Source: Candidatus Poseidoniaceae archaeon
GTDB lineage: Archaea; Thermoplasmatota; Poseidoniia; Poseidoniales; Poseidoniaceae
DNA: 10,474 nucleotides
Assembly: GCA_013329295.1 (NCBI GenBank)
Contig: DUKP01000123.1
Span: 1 to 10,474 of the forward strand
Direction: 5' to 3'
Shown here: one piece after another, positions 5,459 through 10,474 of the stretch
Layout of the letters: each line of letters starts with the position of its first letter
Position numbering within the stretch: position 1 is the stretch's first letter
Program-made: the position numbers and the translations under genes
Notes under the pieces: generated by a model
What the model saw: the letters and a program-made list of their open reading frames with translations, nothing else
The model's database searches: none
What the model was told of the DNA's origin: nothing

Positions 5459-7789
5459 TCAAGCAATTTCTGCGTCTAGAATAGCTTCCTCTGGACCGCT
5501 ACCAATAACACCAGCTCTCTTGAATAACCAATAAATTAGCCAACCAATTGATACGTTAAGTAGCACGAATCCTACCAGTCTGCCAATATACCATGATGTT
5601 GCAAATGGATCATCAACCAATGTATCAATGAAAGAAAGAATACTCGATTCAGTTCCAAAGAATGCCTCTCCAGTTAGAAGACCGGCAGCGACCATAAAGG
5701 TGCTCAACAGAATTAGAGCTCGTTGCTTTTCAGCTTCATTTGAACCCTTTTCTTGCTTAATCTTATCAATTCTTGGCTTCAATTTCTTTTCTTCCCATTG
5801 GTCCCTTGCATATCCTCCAATTAGCATTGGCAGGGTATATGGTACGGTCAAATACATACCAAGTCCGAATGATGTCCCCATACCTGTTGCCCATTCGACA
5901 AACATACCAAGTAAGAAACCAAGGAATAGAAGCCATAAGTCCCCTTCCTTTTCAGCAAAGATAACAGAGAATGTTGCGAATGCATTTGCTTGTGGCGCCA
6001 ATAGTTCAATAGTCCCATCTGCTAATTGAATGGACAGGAAAATAGCAACACCTGCACCAATTATTGCGCCAGGGACAACTCCCATGATATTCCCTTTAGA
6101 AATATGATAAGGTCTATTTCCAATGTAAAGACTATTCTTGTAATCACCAATAACTGTACCAGACATTGAAATGGCGGAACCAAACACTGTAGTACCAACT
6201 AGACCAAGAAGAATGGCGTCTTGTGTAGTCAAATCTAACAGATCTTGTGCATTTAAGAATACTCCGAGCAACATCAACAGAACAATGAACGATGTACCCG
6301 AAACCGGCTCGATTCCAGTTTCACCCATCACTCTAACTGCAATTGCACCAAGTAGGAATGTTGTCAAGATGAGAACTGAAGCAAATATTAGTGATGCAAG
6401 TATTGAGAATCCACCAATGGTAAAGATTAGAATCATTGAAAAGAAAGTTAAAATCATGAATATTGGTATATGCTTTAATGGCCATTCATACCATCCTTTT
6501 CCTTCCATATATTCTTGGCTACCCTCGCCTTTGAGAGCACCGCCAATATCGCTAAAGATATTGAGGAAGGTCTTGTACATCTTAGCAAGACCAAACATAC
6601 CGCCACCAACGATTGCACCAATTGCAATTGTTCTAACCGATTTACCAAATGCCAGCATTTGTAGTGCTGCACCAGTTTCACCAGCATAATCTTGTATTGG
6701 GACATTAGATTGAGAAATAGCATCATAAATTGGGAAATTAAACCATACTACCAGAGGAACAAGGAAGAACCAACCAACTATTGTTCCAAGATTTACCAGG
6801 AATGCTACTCTTGTTTTCATAAACCATCCTATAGCAAACATGGATGGGGTAAGATAAACTCCAATGTAGGTATATGCGAAAGGGTTCCATGCGGTATCTG
6901 GGCTCCATTGGGTATAATTCAATGAGACTCCACCATCGGTACCAGACGGTTGATGTATCGTTCCTTTAGAGTATATACTAGCAAGGCCAAAATCTCCTAC
7001 TGATGCTGTTTGCGCAATCCAGTCAAAGAGTGCTAACTTTTTGTCACCAATCCAAATTAGCGGGTATTCGACTAGGAATAGACCAATCATGGTTATACCT
7101 GTCCAAATACCAATAGTCTTGAGAGATTCACGGGCATGCTCAACCGCACCAGTATTAACATCTGAAGCGATATCCAGCATCTTTAGAGTTGCCTCAAAAC
7201 CCGGGAGTGGAAGTGGATCTTCTACTAACCAAACCCTACGGAAAATAATGAAATACATCACACCAAGGAAACCAGCAAACATACTTGCAACGATACCGAT
7301 GAATGCTAAATTGAAAGCATCACCATCGGCTAAGGTAATCAGAGGCCCACTAGCCAATTCATACCTCGCATCACTGGCAAGTAGGAAGATAGCCGGGAAG
7401 GTGAAAATAAATCCAGTTGATGCATGCGTTGCTCCAGTTGTTGCTGATGTAGCAATGTTCACTTCAGAAGGTGACCATTTTAAGGCCATACCAAGCAAAT
7501 ATGCAATATACCAAGCTGCTGAAATAGCCAAACCAAGTTTTAATCCAATATACGCAGTAACTCCTGAAAATACGGCACCGATTGCAATACCATAGAGAAC
7601 TTTAGGAGTACTCCAATGTGAAACTTCGAAAGATTCTACAAGGTTTTTTTCCTCTAAATATTGTTCCAAAACACCAGTATTGAGATTGTTATACATCTCG
7701 TCATCTAACCATGTGAGTTTGCCTTCTTCGATGGCTTTGAGACCTTCGGGAGTAATTGGTTGACGATATGCAGATTTCTGAACCCCCAT
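5459..7789 (-). CDS. OPT-family oligopeptide/metal-chelate transporter
   Basis: OPT proteins are large secondary transporters that import small peptides or metal-chelator complexes using ion gradients. The product is 776 residues. A soluble N-terminal region of about 60 residues precedes many membrane helices. Family landmarks are 'YIGLKLGLAIS' (80-90), the polar repeat 'NIATSATTGATHASTGFIFTFP' region (111-132), 'VMGETGIEPVSG' (487-498), 'GDYKNSLYIGNRPYHISKG' (548-566) before 'GVVPGAIIGAGVA', and 'GLGMYLTVPYTLPMLIGGYAR' near 642-662. The last is equivalent to the GIYLPxxxSxPxxxGG segment of prokaryotic OPT members. A charged cytoplasmic loop (about 660-690) and two or three final helices follow. 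The start is the ATG at 7787-7789 because a strong SD stands 5 bases before it; a TTG one codon upstream is unlikely. The gene has its own promoter region and is first in a unit with EamA and surE. Whether it carries peptides or metal chelates is not decidable here. Confidence 0.93.
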   Translation of the reverse strand: MGVQKSAYRQPITPEGLKAIEEGKLTWLDDEMYNNLNTGVLEQYLEEKNLVESFEVSHWSTPKVLYGIAIGAVFSGVTAYIGLKLGLAISAAWYIAYLLGMALKWSPSEVNIATSATTGATHASTGFIFTFPAIFLLASDARYELASGPLITLADGDAFNLAFIGIVASMFAGFLGVMYFIIFRRVWLVEDPLPLPGFEATLKMLDIASDVNTGAVEHARESLKTIGIWTGITMIGLFLVEYPLIWIGDKKLALFDWIAQTASVGDFGLASIYSKGTIHQPSGTDGGVSLNYTQWSPDTAWNPFAYTYIGVYLTPSMFAIGWFMKTRVAFLVNLGTIVGWFFLVPLVVWFNFPIYDAISQSNVPIQDYAGETGAALQMLAFGKSVRTIAIGAIVGGGMFGLAKMYKTFLNIFSDIGGALKGEGSQEYMEGKGWYEWPLKHIPIFMILTFFSMILIFTIGGFSILASLIFASVLILTTFLLGAIAVRVMGETGIEPVSGTSFIVLLMLLGVFLNAQDLLDLTTQDAILLGLVGTTVFGSAISMSGTVIGDYKNSLYIGNRPYHISKGNIMGVVPGAIIGAGVAIFLSIQLADGTIELLAPQANAFATFSVIFAEKEGDLWLLFLGFLLGMFVEWATGMGTSFGLGMYLTVPYTLPMLIGGYARDQWEEKKLKPRIDKIKQEKGSNEAEKQRALILLSTFMVAAGLLTGEAFFGTESSILSFIDTLVDDPFATSWYIGRLVGFVLLNVSIGWLIYWLFKRAGVIGSGPEEAILDAEIA

Positions 7790-7793
7790 CAAA

Positions 7794-7803
7794 TCCTCTC
7801 CCT
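7794..7803 (-). promoter_or_regulatory. Shine-Dalgarno of the OPT gene
   Basis: On the minus strand AGGGAGAGGA ends 5 bases before the ATG at 7787-7789. It selects this ATG over the TTG one codon upstream and marks the OPT message as leadered, so transcription starts well upstream of the codon. Confidence 0.75.
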
Positions 7804-7806
7804 AAA

Positions 7807-7818
7807 GTGCTTCCGCAC
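7807..7818 (-). other. Small hairpin with GNRA loop in the OPT leader
   Basis: The minus strand reads GTGC-GGAA-GCAC, a 4-base-pair stem closed by a GGAA (GNRA) tetraloop, just upstream of the SD. It is short and does not extend, so it may be chance, but it would fall inside the predicted 5' leader. Confidence 0.3.
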
Positions 7819-7826
7819 ATAACATC

Positions 7827-7840
7827 GTGGGCGCGGCCAC
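7827..7840. promoter_or_regulatory. GC-rich dyad, candidate operator of the OPT operon
   Basis: GTGG-GCGCGG-CCAC is an inverted repeat with a 6-base centre, standing out as a GC block in AT-rich sequence. It lies directly downstream (minus strand) of the TATA-like element, between it and the expected transcription start, where archaeal repressors commonly bind. The outer ATC/GAT bases match imperfectly with one base of offset. The dyad is seen; the operator role is inference. Confidence 0.35.
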
Positions 7841-7850
7841 TTGATATACT
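7841..7850 (-). promoter_or_regulatory. TATA-like promoter element for the OPT-EamA-SurE unit
   Basis: The minus strand reads AGTATATCAA here, preceded by AT-rich sequence. A start site about 25 bases downstream would fall near 7815-7822, leaving a leader of roughly 30 bases that includes the SD. The 86-base gap 7790-7875 is the only non-coding stretch in the minus-strand block, which supports a promoter here. Confidence 0.5.
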
Positions 7851-7875
7851 ATTACGCTAAATAATGATCAGATTT

Positions 7876-8607
7876 TTAATCTTCTATATCATTTCTTGAG
7901 GAGGATTTTTTGATGCATTTTGCCGGTAATCCAGCCCAAACTTCTCCAGGAGGAATATTCTTCCATTTACCCACCAAACCATTGGTCGCAATAACAGAAC
8001 CTTCGCCAATAGTAACACCTGGTTGAATAGTCGTTCCTGAACCGATTAAGCAGCCTTTCTTTAGATGAACTCTTGCCAAAACTATCTGATCTTTCTCAAC
8101 TAAGTGTCCATTGATTATTGAGCGCCCACCAATTACTACTTTGTCTTCAACAGTTAACGTTGAAGGGTCATTAAGATTGATTGAGTTAAGTTGTACTCCT
8201 TTACCGATTTTAGCACCAGCAAGTCTGTAATATGCATTACATATTGGGGAAGGAATGGTATGTACTAAAACTGGATGGGTGCAACGATGTAAATGAGCAC
8301 ATACAGCCCACCTTATTGTAGTCCATGACTCTAGGTTGTCGACAATCTTATCCCCCTTAATCCTAACATGAATTATTCGTTGAGTCATCCCAGACATGAA
8401 AAGTAATGACAAAATGTAAACCATAAAACAAGCACCAACTGTCAAACCATAAACAACGTAATTGATTATTTTGTCATCGGTTAGAAATTGTTCTGTAATG
8501 AGGTCAAACATTGCCAATGCAGGTGCGACTGGCAAACCCCAAAGTACTATTGTGTAAACTAGTAAAACGGCAGAGCCAATGGTCTGAACTAAAGCGAAAT
8601 TTTTCAT
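7876..8607 (-). CDS. Membrane-anchored left-handed beta-helix (hexapeptide) acyltransferase-like protein
   Basis: Two hydrophobic segments at about residues 5-33 and 48-72 anchor the protein in the membrane. The rest is a soluble domain with hexapeptide repeats: 'GAKIGKGVQL', 'TVEDKVVIGG', 'VHLKKGCLIGSG', 'IQPGVTIGEGSVIATNG' and the closing 'PPGEVWAGLPAK' (about residues 131-230). This is the left-handed beta-helix of acyl- and acetyltransferases. The order, with 'INGHLVEKDQIVLARV' in the middle and a W-x-G-x-PA end, resembles the C-terminal part of the Pls/PosA-type 'non-ribosomal peptide synthetase terminal domain' proteins, here without the synthetase. Acceptor and acyl donor are unknown. 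The start chosen is the ATG at 8605-8607, 6 bases after AGGTG, which overlaps the TAG of the upstream MFS gene. A GTG at 8614-8616 directly abutting that stop would add three residues. Tight coupling to the MFS permease suggests a shared process. Confidence 0.82.
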   Translation of the reverse strand: MKNFALVQTIGSAVLLVYTIVLWGLPVAPALAMFDLITEQFLTDDKIINYVVYGLTVGACFMVYILSLLFMSGMTQRIIHVRIKGDKIVDNLESWTTIRWAVCAHLHRCTHPVLVHTIPSPICNAYYRLAGAKIGKGVQLNSINLNDPSTLTVEDKVVIGGRSIINGHLVEKDQIVLARVHLKKGCLIGSGTTIQPGVTIGEGSVIATNGLVGKWKNIPPGEVWAGLPAKCIKKSSSRNDIED

Positions 8608-8616
8608 TCCAAACAC

Positions 8617-10474
8617 CTAGTTTGATTCAGTAGCAGCTGCAGCAGCACGATTTTTGGCATCCTCTTCTTCTGCAACCCTTATTCCTTCTTCAAGGTCTAC
8701 CTTACTGGTAAGATATGTTCCAGCAAGAATCACTACTGTGATGGACAGAATTGCCACTCTGCTGTCGAAGGTTGTACTTGCAATACCATAAAGGAAAGTT
8801 CCAATCATTGCTGCAGATTTACCAAGGAAACCAAAGAATCCAAAGAACTCAGAAGTTCTAGTTTCTGGCACTAATTGAGAGAACATCGAACGAGCTTGTG
8901 CTCCTGCAGAACCCATAGCAACTCCAACAAACATACCAAGAATAATCCATTGCATAGACACTCCTAAGTTAAGCGGCTTCCATACATTATCTCTCATTAT
9001 CTCAGCCCATGCATCTACTGGCCCACCTTGATCAACTTTGGTCGGGTGCCTATCACCAATCTCGTCTTGACCGGCTAATGGACCATCAACAAAGATAATC
9101 GAGAATCTGTGGTCACTAGCATTATCAAAGTTAGCGAAAATCTGTGCGCCATCAGCAGCTGAAATATTGTGCATTTCGACCTCATCCTCTTCAGCCTGGT
9201 CTGCTAACATCGATGCACCTAAAACACCTAGTCCGACAATCGAAACCATTAGTATAACCCCTAGTTTACCAAGTTCTTTACTTTGAATAAATGCAATACT
9301 ACCGCCTATAATTGCTACAAATGCAAGAAGCATTAGACAAACAAGTAAACCTGTACCTATAGTGGATGAACCTGAACTTTCCTTAGCATAATCAGTCGAG
9401 TTAGCTGGGAAATATTCTTGGAAATTATCTCTAAATTCGGAATCTCCTGCTGAAGTTTCTCCAACCCAATTCTCATAACCACGATCATACAAAGTAGTCA
9501 GCTCATACACTTGCGCATCTTCATCCCACTCAAATGTAAAGTCATAACGGTCAGCATCTTCTTCACCTTCAAGTTCTAATGGAGCAAAGCCTGCTGCTAC
9601 AACTGCAACAAAGCAATAAATCATTAGAGCAGTCATAAGAGCAAATTTAGTACCTTTGATGTCTGCTAATTTACCAAACACAATAGTCATCGGTATCGCA
9701 ACTATGTTTACTGTTAATAGTAGAAGTACATTCATACTTTGGTCAAGCCTCAATACAGATTCTCCAAATGCACTAGCCATACTTGCAATAGTGTTGACAC
9801 CATCATAAAACAGAAGATAAGCAAGAAGGAAAAACGCTAAAACTTTGAAACGCTTTATTTCTTTGAATGTTTGATATACTTGGGAATAAGCAACTTTTGT
9901 AGCATCTTTGAGACCTTTCCATTCCATAGAGGACGGGATTTCCGGCTCTGGAGTCCATTTGAACATTAAAAGTCCAAAACCCCACCACCAAATTGCTGAT
10001 GTCGAAAAGATGATTGCCATCTTAAAGTTAGTATCCCAACTAAATCCAAGCAATACAATTAGGTGGAAAATCAATATCATTGAACCGCCTATGAATCCAT
10101 AAGCATAACCCCAAGTAGAAACATGATCTTGACACTTTCTTGGAGCCAAATATGGCATAAAGGAATAATAAATTACGTTACCACCAGTAAAACCAATAGT
10201 ACCTATGGTGTACATTAGTGCAAGAATTAGATATCCTTGAGAACCAAAATATGGTGCTGCGCCCATGAGAGCAGTAAAGATAATTCCTACAACAGTATAC
10301 CATTTGAGTAACTTTTTCTTAATCGGCATCTTATCTGCTATAACACCAAGTGCTGGAGCTGTTACCACGACAAATAGCATTGAGAAAGTTAAAACCCAAG
10401 CGTAAAAAGAGTCACCAGATTGAGTACCAGTTGCTGTATTGTATAACGCAGCCATCAATGCTGGAGCAATGACA
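8617..10474 (-). CDS. MFS permease of the Atg22/UMF1-like type with a large acidic insertion, 5' end cut by the window
   Basis: The frame is open to the right edge, so the true start and part of the first helix are missing; residues here are counted from the codon at 10456-10458. The N-terminal half shows 'GVIADKMPIKKKLL' (38-51), the MFS loop 2-3 motif, and the C-terminal half its echo 'GKLADIKGTKFAL' (262-274). 'SAGAQARSMFSQLVPETRTSEFFGFF' near 517-542 is characteristic of the UMF1/Atg22-like family, where 'R...P....feFFGLy' is conserved. Family members are usually about 400-480 residues; this one exceeds 613. The excess is a block between the third helix of the C-terminal half (about 271-292) and the next (about 498-518). 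It consists of an acidic soluble stretch (about 293-366), two further helices (368-391 and 397-418) and a second acidic stretch (419-497). MFS topology puts both soluble parts outside the cell. Substrate unknown; the family includes vacuolar amino acid efflux proteins in fungi. The acyltransferase gene follows at once. Confidence 0.88.
   Translation of the reverse strand, partial: VIAPALMAALYNTATGTQSGDSFYAWVLTFSMLFVVVTAPALGVIADKMPIKKKLLKWYTVVGIIFTALMGAAPYFGSQGYLILALMYTIGTIGFTGGNVIYYSFMPYLAPRKCQDHVSTWGYAYGFIGGSMILIFHLIVLLGFSWDTNFKMAIIFSTSAIWWWGFGLLMFKWTPEPEIPSSMEWKGLKDATKVAYSQVYQTFKEIKRFKVLAFFLLAYLLFYDGVNTIASMASAFGESVLRLDQSMNVLLLLTVNIVAIPMTIVFGKLADIKGTKFALMTALMIYCFVAVVAAGFAPLELEGEEDADRYDFTFEWDEDAQVYELTTLYDRGYENWVGETSAGDSEFRDNFQEYFPANSTDYAKESSGSSTIGTGLLVCLMLLAFVAIIGGSIAFIQSKELGKLGVILMVSIVGLGVLGASMLADQAEEDEVEMHNISAADGAQIFANFDNASDHRFSIIFVDGPLAGQDEIGDRHPTKVDQGGPVDAWAEIMRDNVWKPLNLGVSMQWIILGMFVGVAMGSAGAQARSMFSQLVPETRTSEFFGFFGFLGKSAAMIGTFLYGIASTTFDSRVAILSITVVILAGTYLTSKVDLEEGIRVAEEEDAKNRAAAAATESN

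Noticed and set aside
6475..6726. Minus-strand second frame of 83 codons within the OPT gene, suggestive of a frameshift
   Set aside because: The main OPT frame runs unbroken through this region with recognisable family sequence, so no frameshift is needed.
6171..7595. Long antisense open frames across the OPT gene (about 172 and 184 codons)
   Set aside because: They mirror a long membrane-protein gene in which stop codons are rare on the opposite strand. They are rich in P, S and I with no domain pattern.
7853..7880. Possible transcription terminator after the acyltransferase gene
   Set aside because: The minus strand after the stop has no T-run or stable hairpin, so a terminator could not be supported; read-through into the OPT unit remains possible.
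1..10474. tRNA or rRNA genes, CRISPR array, insertion sequences, attachment sites
   Set aside because: Gaps between genes are 2 to about 90 bases; no cloverleaf, spaced direct repeats, transposase or terminal inverted repeats were seen.

Overview
This is a compact, AT-rich chromosomal window that almost certainly comes from an archaeon. The strongest evidence is a TrmY-type (DUF358) tRNA pseudouridine methyltransferase, a family essentially confined to archaea. A fused CoaBC with the archaeal-style PxMH motif, short Shine-Dalgarno (SD)-coupled gene junctions and a TATA-like promoter element agree with this. The mix of a MamK-like actin, an OPT transporter and several membrane proteins suggests a marine planktonic euryarchaeote of the Poseidoniales (Marine Group II) kind, but that placement is inference.

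Layout. A gene for a MamK/MreB-like actin runs off the left edge (1-885, +). It meets tail to tail, 2 bases apart, a gene for a small four-helix membrane protein with a C-terminal zinc ribbon (888-1523, -). A short divergent gap (1524-1612) leads to a plus-strand pair, coaBC (coenzyme A synthesis) and trmY (tRNA position 54 methylation), 4 bases apart. trmY overlaps by 12 bases, tail to tail, with surE, the last gene of a long minus-strand block. In transcription order that block is: an Atg22/UMF1-like MFS permease (running off the right edge), a membrane-anchored left-handed beta-helix acyltransferase, a promoter-containing gap (7790-7875), an OPT-family transporter, an EamA/DMT-family exporter, and surE.

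The minus-strand block is best read as two transcription units. One is permease plus acyltransferase, with an envelope or export theme. The other is OPT, EamA and SurE, tightly coupled by a 4-base or near overlap and by an SD that overlaps a stop codon. This second unit has its own TATA-like element, a GC-rich dyad that could be an operator, and a strong SD. The peptide or metal-complex transporter, the small-molecule exporter and the nucleotidase could serve nutrient scavenging, but no sequence evidence fixes their substrates.

No RNA gene, CRISPR array, insertion sequence or integration site was seen. The points most worth a second look are: the MamK-like actin in an archaeal setting; the roughly 200-residue acidic insertion with two extra membrane helices in the MFS permease; the perfect SD-ATG that is out of frame with coaBC; the apparent loss of the catalytic histidine in the CoaC domain; and the GC-rich dyad in front of the OPT gene.
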